Under the pieces are notes generated by a model. The model ran no database searches. It was not told the DNA's origin and saw nothing but the letters and a program-made list of their open reading frames with translations. Shown here one piece after another: positions 8,192 through 17,418 of a DNA stretch of 64,000 nt; position 1 is the first letter of the stretch, and the number at the start of each line of letters is the position of its first letter. This stretch comes from Pseudanabaena galeata CCNP1313 (GTDB lineage: Bacteria > Cyanobacteriota > Cyanobacteriia > Pseudanabaenales > Pseudanabaenaceae). The stretch lies in contig NZ_CP112874.1 in NCBI RefSeq assembly GCF_029910235.1, positions 3,100,001 through 3,164,000 of the forward strand, in the 5' to 3' direction. Made by a program: the position numbers and the translations under genes.

Positions 8192-8932
8192 CTAGTTGTT
8201 GTTTTGGTTTAATTCGTTAGCAACAATCACTACAGTAATGTTATCGCGACCACCGCGCAACTTGGCCGACTCAATTAGGGATTGAGCCGCTTGCTGACAG
8301 TTACGAATGCCCTTGAGATGATGGGTAATCCGATCATCGCTTAATTCTTCAGTCAAACCATCACTACAGATCAAGAAGCGATCGCCCGGTTGCCATTCGA
8401 TTTCACGCGCCGTAATTGATTTAACATCTTCCCGCCCTAGGCATTGCAATAACATATGTCGCCAAGGATGGCTTTTAGCTTCTTCGGGGTTAACTACACC
8501 AGTTTGAATAGCCCTGGCAATCCATGTGTGATCATCGCTGATCTGTTCTAGTTTACTGCCGCGCAAACGATACAACCGCGAATCACCAATATGGCAGAAC
8601 CACGGCTGTTCATCTCTAAATAGCAAAACCACAATCGTTGTTCCCATATCCGATCGCACAGGATTAGCCGCTTGATCATTAATGATTGCTTGGTTAGCTT
8701 TGTCGATCGCATCTTGCATGAGCTTCTGAGGAGTTGCCTCGACATCCCACAGTGCTTCTAAACATGAACGAATGGAATCGACGGCAATCTGACTTGCCAC
8801 CTCGCCACCTGCATGTCCTCCCATCCCATCAGCAACTACAAAAAATCGTCCCTCAGGGTCGATATAGTAAGAATCTTGGTTGGCTGATCTGACGCAGCCA
8901 GTATCGGTTGCTCCCGCAAATAGACGCTTCAT
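8192..8932 (-). CDS. PP2C-family Ser/Thr protein phosphatase
   Basis: 246 residues from the ATG at 8932; an earlier in-frame start at 9007 adds 25 residues not typical of the family. All PP2C metal-binding motifs are present: RSANQDSYY, VADGMGGHAGGEVAS, GDSRLYRLRG, DDHTW, ICSDGLTEELSDD and GRDNITVVIV. It should dephosphorylate Ser/Thr residues in the cytoplasm, opposing Hanks-type kinases. No kinase of that type is adjacent; the neighbouring ABC1 kinase is of a different class. Confidence 0.93.
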   Translation of the reverse strand: MKRLFAGATDTGCVRSANQDSYYIDPEGRFFVVADGMGGHAGGEVASQIAVDSIRSCLEALWDVEATPQKLMQDAIDKANQAIINDQAANPVRSDMGTTIVVLLFRDEQPWFCHIGDSRLYRLRGSKLEQISDDHTWIARAIQTGVVNPEEAKSHPWRHMLLQCLGREDVKSITAREIEWQPGDRFLICSDGLTEELSDDRITHHLKGIRNCQQAAQSLIESAKLRGGRDNITVVIVANELNQNNN

Positions 8933-9052
8933 GTTAGGTGGTTCAGCTCGACGTATTAAATTGACCAGTTCTGCTATAGCAATCTTTAGTTTAACGCTCA
9001 CGGGCAAAAACTATAGCAATCCTAATCTTTTGTTTTTCTTCAATTTAGGCTT

Positions 9053-9158
9053 ATAGCAATGTAAGTTTTGCTTTGGACATCAAAACCAGAAGATGAGTGG
9101 CGGCGCTTCGCGCCGCCACTCATCTTCTGGTTTTTGATTTGTCTTAGCTATTTCTTGC
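9053..9158. repeat. Family A palindromic repeat, copy 3
   Basis: Stem of about 25 bp (9082-9106 with 9110-9134, loop TTC). The left end reads TATAGCAATGTAAGTTTTGC, the clearest example of the family A terminus. Confidence 0.85.
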
Positions 9159-9159
9159 G

Positions 9160-9252
9160 TTGCTCTTGTTAGAACACAAAACCCAAGAAGCGATTTGCGG
9201 CGCTTCGCGCCGCAAATCGCTTCTTGGGTTTTGGTTTGTCCTCATGCAAGTG
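9160..9252. repeat. Family A palindromic repeat, copy 4
   Basis: Perfect 27-bp stem (9177-9203 with 9207-9233). The arm differs from copy 3 (tip ATTTGCGGCGC instead of GAGTGGCGGCGC) but is fully compensated. Confidence 0.85.
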
Positions 9253-9269
9253 ACTCCCTAGGCAAAAAG

Positions 9270-9318
9270 CCAAACCCGTAAAGTTACGCCCCTGAGGGGC
9301 GCAACTTTACGGGTTTGG
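9270..9318 (-). terminator. ABC1 kinase terminator
   Basis: Stem CCAAACCCGTAAAGTT and CGCCCC, loop TGA, with one internal mismatch, just past the stop of the minus-strand ABC1 gene. Confidence 0.65.
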
Positions 9319-9339
9319 TAATTTATTTTGCACAGGTAC

Positions 9340-11031
9340 TTATCGTTCAGGACGATCAATTTTTGATAGCAATCGTAATAGACTTAATATAAAAAGCCCT
9401 GCGACGATCGCCGCAATTATGGCTGGGATCTGCAAGCTGTTAATAAATAAAAGCGTGGCGCACAATAAGCAAGTTGCTCCCAACAAAGCATAAATCGCTC
9501 CGATCCCGACATTACTGAGGCGGCGTAATAGGCGATCGGTTTCTTGAGATTTGACCCTGACCCGAATATCACCGCGATCGAGTTTGGCAAGAGTGTCATC
9601 AATGCGACGGGGCAAGGCGATCGCCGTATTACTGACCTGTGCAGCCTGTCTACCCAGTTCACCTAGAAAGGCTGTGGATAAATTTCCTGATTCTTTAGCA
9701 CTACCATTTTCCATAAGGTTTGTTGCGTAGGGTTTAGCGACTTCCATAAAGTTAAAACTGGGATCGAGTCCTTTACCTAGTCCTTCAAGTGTAGAGATTG
9801 CTCTCAGGACAAAGGTAAATGTAGCGGGGAATCGAAAGGGTTGGTCATAGGCAATATCGTACAAATCATCACTGATTGCGGCAACCGATTGTTTTTCCAT
9901 CGACTGTCCCATGAAGTTATCGAGCATATATTGCACCGATCGCCTAATTGGACCAGTATCACCAGTAACTTCCAACGCGCCTAGTTCGATTAACGAGTTA
10001 ATCACCGCCTCCGCATCTTTTTGGGCAATCCCAAAGAACGTTCTTAATAACTTATCGCGGGTGATCGATTGGATCTGTCCCATCATTCCAAAATCATAGA
10101 AAATCAATTCGCCTTTACCCGTCACTGCGAGATTGCCAGGGTGGGGATCGGCGTGAAAAAATCCATGATTGAGTAATTGTTCTAAATATGCCTCGGCTCC
10201 AATTCGGGCGATCGCTTTACGATCTATTCCAGCCGCTTCTAGAGCTTCATAATTACTAACTTTGATCCCTGGCATATATTCCAGAGCCAGCACTCGTCGA
10301 GACGCATAGCGCCAATACACACGCGGAACCATAATGCGGCGATCGCTCCGAAAATTACGCCGAAAAGTATCCGCATTCTTACCTTCGTTTAAATAATCCG
10401 CTTCTTCATAAAGGATCTTGCTACATTCTTCATAAATACCAACCCAGTCGCGCCCCCGTCCATGTTTAGGATGATTTTGAAAGTATTGAGCAATGCGCTT
10501 GAGAATCCCTAAATCGATCGCAAATAATTTTAATAATCCTGGCCGTTGAACTTTGACAACGATTTCTTCGCCTGTATGCAATTGAGCTTTATGCACTTGT
10601 CCCAGACTAGCTGCTGCAAGGGGAACTGGATCAAAGTACCCAAACATAGTCTCGATCGGTTTACCTAAATCCCCCTCAATGATTTGCCTAGCTTTTTCGG
10701 CTGTAAAAGCTGGAACTTTATCTTGCAACTTTGATAGCTCCTCAACGGACTCAGTTGGCAAAATATCAGCACGAGTCGAAAGCAATTGCCCAACCTTAAT
10801 AAATGTGGGGCCCAATTGCAGCATGGACTCCCTTAGCCAGATAGCTCTCTTGCGAGTACGTTTTTTAACCTTGGCTTCAGTCTTTCCTCCAACATAGCTC
10901 CATTTTTTGCCATCAATCCAAACCATCCACGAAAATGTTAGGACTGTACGCCAAATGTCGATGGTGCGGGCGAGTTCAGAGTAGTTGTCACGACTCCAGC
11001 GATAATTGGGTTCAGAGGATAAGGCTGGCAC
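9340..11031 (-). CDS. ABC1/AarF (UbiB-like) atypical kinase
   Basis: 563 residues. The ABC1 signature is complete: FIKVGQLLSTRADILP (the KxGQ motif) near 95, PLAAASLGQVHKA with its A-rich loop near 155, VKVQRPG, catalytic HADPHPGNL near 295 and YDFGMMG. The last 60 residues hold two hydrophobic helices that anchor it. UbiB/ADCK proteins support quinone biosynthesis, and in cyanobacteria and plastids also plastoquinone or tocopherol metabolism; the precise target here is unknown. The start is a GTG. It is separated from the upstream CHASE2 gene by several hairpins, so it is probably monocistronic. Confidence 0.92.
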   Translation of the reverse strand: MPALSSEPNYRWSRDNYSELARTIDIWRTVLTFSWMVWIDGKKWSYVGGKTEAKVKKRTRKRAIWLRESMLQLGPTFIKVGQLLSTRADILPTESVEELSKLQDKVPAFTAEKARQIIEGDLGKPIETMFGYFDPVPLAAASLGQVHKAQLHTGEEIVVKVQRPGLLKLFAIDLGILKRIAQYFQNHPKHGRGRDWVGIYEECSKILYEEADYLNEGKNADTFRRNFRSDRRIMVPRVYWRYASRRVLALEYMPGIKVSNYEALEAAGIDRKAIARIGAEAYLEQLLNHGFFHADPHPGNLAVTGKGELIFYDFGMMGQIQSITRDKLLRTFFGIAQKDAEAVINSLIELGALEVTGDTGPIRRSVQYMLDNFMGQSMEKQSVAAISDDLYDIAYDQPFRFPATFTFVLRAISTLEGLGKGLDPSFNFMEVAKPYATNLMENGSAKESGNLSTAFLGELGRQAAQVSNTAIALPRRIDDTLAKLDRGDIRVRVKSQETDRLLRRLSNVGIGAIYALLGATCLLCATLLFINSLQIPAIIAAIVAGLFILSLLRLLSKIDRPER

Positions 11032-11128
11032 GGTTCACTGACTAAAGGTAGGGCTATCAAAAATCTGTAACAAACCTTTACATCTTAACCCAAATCTTTA
11101 AATTTTTAATGCTGTCGCTTCGGTCGTA

Positions 11129-11341
11129 GCAATTCTCATTTTTTTTAACAGCCCGCCGTTGGCGGGCTGTCAAAAAAACGATTTTTATAATGAGAATTGC
11201 TGCTTCAGTCGCTTGAAATTAACCCGAACCGAGATGCTGCTAGTTAATTTCAAACTAGCACCTAGGGAGAGTTAGCGCTGCGAACCCTCCCTAGGTGCCA
11301 AAACAGTAAAAGCCTTGCGAAGCAAGGCTTTTACTGTTTTA
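11129..11341 (-). terminator. Array of intergenic hairpins
   Basis: Four consecutive inverted repeats fill this gap. GCAATTCTCAT/ATGAGAATTGC (11129-11201) encloses ACAGCCCGCC/GGCGGGCTGT. GAAATTAAC/GTTAATTTC follows at 11215-11250, then GCACCTAGGGA/TCCCTAGGTGC (11258-11298). Last is the perfect 19-bp stem AAAACAGTAAAAGCCTTGC with loop GAA (11300-11340). No coding sequence is seen. Confidence 0.55.
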
Positions 11342-11374
11342 GCTTTTAAAATTTTGTAGCTTATCCAAAACTCA

Positions 11375-11455
11375 CGTTGCTTAGGACATAACCCCAAAAG
11401 ATGAGTGGCGGTGCGAAGCGCCGCCACTCATCTTTTGGGGTTATGTCCTAGCTAT
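11375..11455. repeat. Family A palindromic repeat, copy 5
   Basis: 33-bp stem (11382-11414 with 11418-11450, loop GAA) with a single wobble mismatch. An H-type hairpin fragment (CACAAAATGGCGTA..., 11470-11511) follows. Confidence 0.8.
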
Positions 11456-11546
11456 CTTTTTCGTCGCTATAAAACCACAAAATGGCGTATCCATTTTGTC
11501 ATTTGGTATAAGACAGTGCTTTGCGCTATATGGGTATTGCAAACAA

Positions 11547-13277
11547 CTACTGTTTATATCCTATGGCTCTGTTTCTGCCTTGCTCTTTAGCCTTATATAA
11601 AGCGCGATCTGCTTTAATCAATAGATCTAAACTAGAAATATCCTCAGACTCCATACACGCAACCCCACAGCTTAATGTCACAACATTATTGGTCATTGAA
11701 CTTTTATGAGGAATATTGAGGCTACGCACATTTACAACAATTCTTTCCGCTACAGCTAAGGCTGATTCATAGCTAGTATTGGGAAGAATCACTGCAAATT
11801 CTTCTCCTCCATATCGACCTGCAAGTTCGCCACTACGTACAGATTTATTAATGGCTTGTGCTACTAATTGTAAGCATTTATCTCCATCCTGATGGCCATA
11901 GCTGTCGTTATATAGCTTAAAGTGGTCAACATCACAAATGAGGACGCAAAGGTCTTGCTTTGTCTGAAAGTTTTTCATCAAAAAGCGATCAAAATAACGT
12001 CGATTGGCAATTTGCGTTAACTCATCAATATTTGATGCATAACGAAACTTTTCGCCAAGTTGAATAATCGAAATTACGCTACTCAATAAAAATGAAGACA
12101 AAGCAGGAAATATTGATAACCAAAAACTAAACAAAAAAGAAATATAACTAATTAAGACTAATCCCATCATTGATATGACAAGGAAGGTTAGGATGCCTGC
12201 AAAAAATTGGGCTTTGACAAAACTGCCTCCTCTCAGAAAGCTTGAAATGCCAGCTACACCAATAGAAGCCCATATAAGAACCCATATCCCTTCCACCCAC
12301 TTTGGATAGGTCTGTAAAAATGGACGGTTATTTATGGCTCCATTAATAATTTGTGATATCAAATTGGCATGGATATGTACACCAGGAATTGATCCATAAG
12401 GAGAAAAGAAGAAATCTCGGAGACTTTCTGCGGTAGATCCGATTAATACAATCCGATTTTCAAACAGATTCTGTGGATATTTACCATCAAGAACATTTGT
12501 CATGGAAATTTCCTGAAAACATTCCGTCTGACAACGATAATTGAGCAAAATTTGGTATCCACCATTGTCAGTAGCACCATAACCAGTTTGGTGAGAACCT
12601 AATGGGGTAAATCTAGATTTTCCTAAAACAACTGTGTGATCTTTGTCAGAAGATGTGTCAGGAGTTATACCTTTGGAAGCCAAATAATTTAGGGCGATTT
12701 TAATTGAGAAGCTATAAATTATCTCGCCATTAGGCTTCTCTATAGACAGTAGTCCTCGTCTTACCGTACCATCCTGATCGACTACAGTATCTACAAAACC
12801 AACTTGATTTTTATAATCGATATAAGGCGGCGGTAAAACGCTCGGATTAACAAATTTTTCAGCAACAATTAGGTTAGGAGTAGCTTGAAAAACCTTTTTT
12901 AATTCGTCAAAACCTGGCTCTACTGGCAGATTTCGATATACATCTAAACCAATTACTCTTGGATTTCCTGCCTTGACTTGCGTAATTAATTTTGCAACTA
13001 CATTATCTGGGAAGGGCCATCTCCCAACTCTTGCAAGATCACGATCATCAAAAGTGACCATGACTATGCGAGAGTCTAAACCTTCAGATGTTCTTAGTTG
13101 GAAAAGTTTGTCTAAAAATTTCAACTCTAATAGTTGAAACAATCCTAATACTTGTAGCGTGCAAATTAGAATCACGATTAAAACTGGAATCGTAAATATA
13201 CTGGATTGAAGTTTATTTACGGTTCTAGGTATGGCTTTATTTAACAAGCGTAACGGATTCAGATGATTGAACGACAT
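11547..13277 (-). CDS. CHASE2-GGDEF diguanylate cyclase
   Basis: 576 residues from the ATG at 13277. TM1 lies near 28-48, an extracytoplasmic CHASE2 sensor domain at about 60-310 (ending in FENRIVLIGSTAESLRDFF and GVHIHANLISQI), three membrane helices at about 325-410, and a GGDEF domain from about 420. The active site reads RYGGEEF (GGEEF at 490-494), compatible with c-di-GMP synthesis. Five residues upstream the product-inhibition site is RSGE instead of RxxD, so feedback inhibition may be weak. The start overlaps the end of the DUF928 gene by about 40 bp, so the two are one transcription unit. Confidence 0.93.
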   Translation of the reverse strand: MSFNHLNPLRLLNKAIPRTVNKLQSSIFTIPVLIVILICTLQVLGLFQLLELKFLDKLFQLRTSEGLDSRIVMVTFDDRDLARVGRWPFPDNVVAKLITQVKAGNPRVIGLDVYRNLPVEPGFDELKKVFQATPNLIVAEKFVNPSVLPPPYIDYKNQVGFVDTVVDQDGTVRRGLLSIEKPNGEIIYSFSIKIALNYLASKGITPDTSSDKDHTVVLGKSRFTPLGSHQTGYGATDNGGYQILLNYRCQTECFQEISMTNVLDGKYPQNLFENRIVLIGSTAESLRDFFFSPYGSIPGVHIHANLISQIINGAINNRPFLQTYPKWVEGIWVLIWASIGVAGISSFLRGGSFVKAQFFAGILTFLVISMMGLVLISYISFLFSFWLSIFPALSSFLLSSVISIIQLGEKFRYASNIDELTQIANRRYFDRFLMKNFQTKQDLCVLICDVDHFKLYNDSYGHQDGDKCLQLVAQAINKSVRSGELAGRYGGEEFAVILPNTSYESALAVAERIVVNVRSLNIPHKSSMTNNVVTLSCGVACMESEDISSLDLLIKADRALYKAKEQGRNRAIGYKQ

Positions 13278-13971
13278 GATCTTTGAGCAGTTTTTCCCAA
13301 GCTTGAGAAATTGTTGAATTGTCTGGGGATTGCTTTTGCAATCGATAGAGTTCATTGATCATGTCATACCAAATGCCATTTTCACCATATATAGCTACTC
13401 GAGCAATTGGTGATGCATTTCGCAGCTTAGTGGTGAGGGCTTGAGTTGGGGTAGTGCGTTGCACCCAACCTGCGATCGCGGGGCTGTCTGGTCGGAGCGC
13501 TTTCCCACAGATGAATGTCATTGTCCATTTATATTTTTTATTCGCAATAAGATCGGGAGCTTGACTGGGGAAATTAATCTTAACAAATCCAACATCTGAT
13601 GATAAAGGTGAAAAAGTTTGGTAAACTTGTTCGCCATCTTCACTTTCAAGACTAAAAAATATTTGCCTTGCACTGCTTTTTGTTTTAAATATCAAAATTT
13701 CTGGGCGACTAGAAGTTGTTAAACCATAGTTTGTCTGTGGCAATATTGGTGATGTTTTCTTGTTAGGTTGGGCTGAGTCGAACAAACAACTTTGGTCACG
13801 AGTTGCTGCTCCAGTTGTAGTTTTAGGCGCTCTACCACTGGGAGGCTTAAAATTAACTGTTTGAGCCAACATTACTTCAGGAGTAAAAGCCAAAGGCAGT
13901 AAAATAGCTGTTAATGTCGAAAGGCAAATCTTAGGCATCATTGATAACATCATTGATAAATTTAAGTACAT
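13237..13971 (-). CDS. DUF928 family secreted protein
   Basis: 244 residues from the ATG at 13971, which follows a GAGGAT-type ribosome site; a TTG 15 bases earlier is less likely. A signal peptide covers about 1-31 and ends in VMLAQ. The mature start PPSGRAPKTTTGAATRDQSC is the DUF928 hallmark, and the domain continues to about 215. Its function is unknown. It overlaps the CHASE2-GGDEF gene and lies near the CHAT and TpsA genes, an association I recall from other cyanobacteria. The role in signalling at the cell surface is inference from location only. Confidence 0.88.
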   Translation of the reverse strand: MYLNLSMMLSMMPKICLSTLTAILLPLAFTPEVMLAQTVNFKPPSGRAPKTTTGAATRDQSCLFDSAQPNKKTSPILPQTNYGLTTSSRPEILIFKTKSSARQIFFSLESEDGEQVYQTFSPLSSDVGFVKINFPSQAPDLIANKKYKWTMTFICGKALRPDSPAIAGWVQRTTPTQALTTKLRNASPIARVAIYGENGIWYDMINELYRLQKQSPDNSTISQAWEKLLKDHVVQSSESVTLVK

Positions 13972-13989
13972 CTTTAGTATCCTCAATCG

Positions 13990-14370
13990 AAAGAAAATAT
14001 TTATAATTAATATAGGAATTCTAAATTATTTGAAGAAAAGAAAAGAGCATTAAGTCCTGTGTTATTAGCTTTATCTTTACTAATGTCCATTTAGGATTGC
14101 TATACTTAACGGCAGAAGATTAACGGCAAAAGACAAAGATCGGTAGAAATAATGATTTTTATCCTTGCTTTTTAGTGGGAGTAAAAGTAGTATTAGATAC
14201 AATAACTAATATTAATCATAATCTAGCAATTAAAATTTAGCTATATCCAAAAGTTATACAAAAGATATATAAATCTTGAAAATCCCTATATCTATTGTTT
14301 GTTTGATACAATTTTCTTCCTAATAATATATTTATTTTATATAATTGTTTTTTGTAAGATAAGTGATATA
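13990..14370. promoter_or_regulatory. AT-rich leader upstream of DUF928-CHASE2
   Basis: About 380 bases without a credible gene, strongly AT-rich. It must hold the promoter of the minus-strand DUF928-CHASE2 pair. I cannot fix a -10/-35 pair with confidence. Confidence 0.4.
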
Positions 14371-14377
14371 GCAAAGC

Positions 14378-14465
14378 AAGTTTTGCTTAGGCCATAAAAC
14401 CCAAGAAGTGAGAGGTGGCACAGATTACCACCCCTCACTTCTTGGGTTTTGGTTTGTACTAGCTA
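14378..14465. repeat. Family A repeat, copy 6 (decayed core)
   Basis: Arms ACCCAAGAAGTGAG/CTCACTTCTTGGGT intact, but the tip is GAGGTGGCACAGATTACCACC, so this copy has lost the GGCGGCGC tip. The flank GCAAGTTTTGCTTAGG matches the family. Confidence 0.75.
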
Positions 14466-14590
14466 ACTCTTTTTTTGCTATAGATAAAAGTGAACTATTT
14501 ACTATAGCAATCCTAAATGAATCTAGAGAAGGTAAAGCTTATAACAAGCAGCTTAAGTACACTTATCTTTTTTATTGCGCTGTAAGAAAA

Positions 14591-14704
14591 CTTGAGTTCG
14601 ATATAGCCATTTGCGGCGTGCAAAGCACGCCGCAAATGGCGAAAAATGGGAAGAATCGCTAAGCGATTCTTCCCATTTTTCGCTTTCGTCGAACTGACGT
14701 TAAG
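14591..14704. repeat. Family B two-hairpin repeat, copy 2
   Basis: Inverse orientation to copy 1. Hairpin I carries a compensated change (ATGGGAAG with CTTCCCAT instead of ATGGTAAG with CTTACCAT). It may terminate the minus-strand tpsA-CHAT unit. Confidence 0.85.
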
Positions 14705-14757
14705 AAAGGAATTAAGCAAGCCTTTCATTGTCATATTTTGTCATTAAGTATTGAAAC

Positions 14758-17403
14758 TTAAAGCCAGCTACCTACTAGTACAAAAGCAGCCCAGTAATAG
14801 GGATGTCGGTATTGTGAATCTTTAAGTATTGAAAGTTGAGATTTTTGTAATGCTTCTGCTTTAGAAATAGTAGGTTGGCTGACGAGAATGTCATAGAAAT
14901 TTGACATTAGCTGACTGGTTGAGTCATCGTTGACTGCCCATAAGCTACCAATCGTACTCCTCGCACCAGAGCGTATTGCAATACCAGCAAGTCCCAAGAT
15001 GGCTTTCACATCACCTTCGGCAGTTTTACAAGCACTGAGTACAAGTAACTCTAGAGGTTGTTTGCGATTGTCGGTGCGATCGCGCAAAAAACTATAGAAA
15101 TCTGGGACAGTGACGCGATCATCCCAAGCCAGAATAAATGTTGAGTCTGGATCGGAGCTAAACTGTCCATGCGTCGCTAGGTGGACTATAGCTGTCCCTG
15201 CCTCCGATAGACCTTTCTGTAAGTTGTTTTTAGTAAAATTGCTATTTAATTCTAAGTCAGTGGGAATTTGCTTGGAGATTTGGTTAGCTTCAAACTTTAC
15301 CCCTCTTAACTCAGTAAAACCTTGCCTAGCTTCTGAAAGTCCGCCTAGCCAAACTTTCAGTTGTCCTCGATCTAGCGGCTTTGCTCCTAATATTTGGAGT
15401 CCTGGGGTTAAAGCCATACTGTACTTTTCGATCGCATATTGCTTGCCATCATACAAAGCTGCCATGGGCAGATTTCGCAATGAGCCATCCAGAACAAATA
15501 CTAAATTTTTGATTTGCTTTTCGGCGAGGGCTGTTTCTGAAGGGCGGATGATCAGGTCGTATAGTTTTTGCGATATTTTTAAGCGAATACGGTCAGAAAA
15601 TGCTGGGTTCAGAGCTTGAAGAAATTGATCAGCACTATCATCTAATTCTGTCTGCGATATATTCGAGGAAAAATACTGTAGAGGCTCTTTAGGTAATGAG
15701 AGGATCAATGCTAGGCGATCGCTTAAGATTGCTGAATAGATCACTGCGGAATTGGAGTCAACAGCATCAATTTGCTGTGGTTGGATATCGAGACAAGCTG
15801 CTCGAAAGAAATTTTCTAGTTCTACGACTTGCAGTGACTCAAGGGTAAGCCGCGCTTGGATCAGGTTTTCTTGAGATGGTTTATCGCTTTTTAGTAATAG
15901 AGAGACGAGTTCACGATAAATTGGCTCGATGCGATCGCGAAAGGCAAACTGAACTTCTGGAGATGTCGCAACTAGCTCTCGACGCAGGTTTTGGATATTC
16001 TGCACAGCTTGGCGATACGCCTCAATTGCGAGGTCAGATTTGCCCTGTTTGTTTAAGATGCGACCTGAGAGCCATTGCCAACGATAGAGTAAATCATCGG
16101 CGCTTATTGATTGAGCAAGCAATAGCGCCCGTTGGGAAAGCTGATAAGCCTCCGTAAGTTGTTGATTTTGTTCGTAAAGTCCACCTAAAGCACCAATTGC
16201 AAAGGACTCGGCTCTGCGGTCTTGAATGGATTGAGCCTGCCGCAACGCGACAGTTAATAACTCGGCAATCCTTGATGTGGTAATTGGACGAGCATTTGCA
16301 TCTTTAATCTTCATCAAGCATTCGCTCAAATTGATGCTCAGATAAACACTGCGACGGCTAGGCTGCAATTTCGTCAGCTCTGGTTCGATCTGTTGCCATA
16401 GTGGTTGAACTTGTTGGAGACGATCGCTTTCAACGAGCAAACTTAAATTTAAAGCCTGTGCTTCTAAGCGCAGAATGCTTACAGGCGAAGTTTTTGCGGC
16501 TTGTTCATATTTTTGTAAAGCGCCATCTATATCTTTGATAAACCTGAAGTTATTGCCAATGCTGATTAATGTGGCACTGCTCTCGGCAGGATTGTTTAGG
16601 TTTTGAGCGATCGCTAAGCTTTGTTCGAGGATTTTTTGAGACTTGGCAAGATCTCCAAGGGTCTGTAGGGTCGTGCCGAGGCTATGCAGTGCTACAGATT
16701 TAAGGAGTGAGTCTGGTTGCTTTTGGAGACGTAATTCGATCGCTTCTAATTGTTCGCTCGCTAGACGAAATAGCCCTAAAGCTTGCAGTGCTTGTGCTTG
16801 ATTGGTTTGACTTCCTAATAGCCCAATTTCGTCATCGAGTTGGGTGTATCGTTCCGCCGCTATTTTCCAATTGTCTAGGGCAGCTTGGGGATTGCCCATA
16901 GCAAGTCGCAGGCTACCCTGTGTATTGCTGATTCTTGCCGCGATCGCTAGTCCTTCTTTACTCGCTAATAGTTGTCTATCCAGTAAATTTGCACTCTGGG
17001 CTATCGTTTCTTGAGCTTGATCCCACTCGCCAAGTTCTTGATAAGCCATTGAGAGATAATTTAGGCACAGCGCCTCATTTAATTGAGCGCGTAATTTTTC
17101 AGTTACGGTATTTTGGCGAAGACGATAGGTGAATAGAGCTTTTTGCCATGTGGCTACGGCTTCGGTAAGGTTGCCTTGTGCATAGAGGCGGCTTCCTTGC
17201 TCTAGCAATGAAGGCTGATTGGACTGGGATAATTGCGTTGATAGGTTGTTGGGATTATCCGCAGTTTGGTTACGGGTAGCGATCGCAGGTTGGATAAATG
17301 CGATTGAGCAGTAGGTAGCGATCGCCAACATCAACAGGAATGTCAGTTTCTTTTTATTAATTATTTGCCAGAACTTTCGAGCAGTAGCGATCGCAAATTT
17401 CAT
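14758..17403 (-). CDS. Exported TPR-CHAT caspase-like protein
   Basis: 881 residues. A signal peptide or anchor lies at about 20-42 (hydrophobic stretch ending QPAIATRNQ). TPR-like helical repeats fill about 60-480. A CHAT (caspase HetF-associated with TPRs) domain fills about 590-881, with catalytic H745 in HLATHGQF and C792 in LVLSACKTAEG, so the dyad is intact. CHAT domains are C14-clan cysteine proteases or protease-like folds. The gene starts 15 bases after tpsA stops, so it is co-transcribed with the exoprotein. An exported CHAT protein implies a periplasmic or surface substrate, and TpsA is the obvious candidate (inference). Confidence 0.92.
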   Translation of the reverse strand: MKFAIATARKFWQIINKKKLTFLLMLAIATYCSIAFIQPAIATRNQTADNPNNLSTQLSQSNQPSLLEQGSRLYAQGNLTEAVATWQKALFTYRLRQNTVTEKLRAQLNEALCLNYLSMAYQELGEWDQAQETIAQSANLLDRQLLASKEGLAIAARISNTQGSLRLAMGNPQAALDNWKIAAERYTQLDDEIGLLGSQTNQAQALQALGLFRLASEQLEAIELRLQKQPDSLLKSVALHSLGTTLQTLGDLAKSQKILEQSLAIAQNLNNPAESSATLISIGNNFRFIKDIDGALQKYEQAAKTSPVSILRLEAQALNLSLLVESDRLQQVQPLWQQIEPELTKLQPSRRSVYLSINLSECLMKIKDANARPITTSRIAELLTVALRQAQSIQDRRAESFAIGALGGLYEQNQQLTEAYQLSQRALLLAQSISADDLLYRWQWLSGRILNKQGKSDLAIEAYRQAVQNIQNLRRELVATSPEVQFAFRDRIEPIYRELVSLLLKSDKPSQENLIQARLTLESLQVVELENFFRAACLDIQPQQIDAVDSNSAVIYSAILSDRLALILSLPKEPLQYFSSNISQTELDDSADQFLQALNPAFSDRIRLKISQKLYDLIIRPSETALAEKQIKNLVFVLDGSLRNLPMAALYDGKQYAIEKYSMALTPGLQILGAKPLDRGQLKVWLGGLSEARQGFTELRGVKFEANQISKQIPTDLELNSNFTKNNLQKGLSEAGTAIVHLATHGQFSSDPDSTFILAWDDRVTVPDFYSFLRDRTDNRKQPLELLVLSACKTAEGDVKAILGLAGIAIRSGARSTIGSLWAVNDDSTSQLMSNFYDILVSQPTISKAEALQKSQLSILKDSQYRHPYYWAAFVLVGSWL

Positions 17404-17418
17404 GTTTTTTATCTCTAT

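Noticed and set aside
15110-15619. Plus-strand frame of 169 codons opposite the CHAT gene
   Set aside because: Antisense of a conserved catalytic domain; no domain and no ribosome site.
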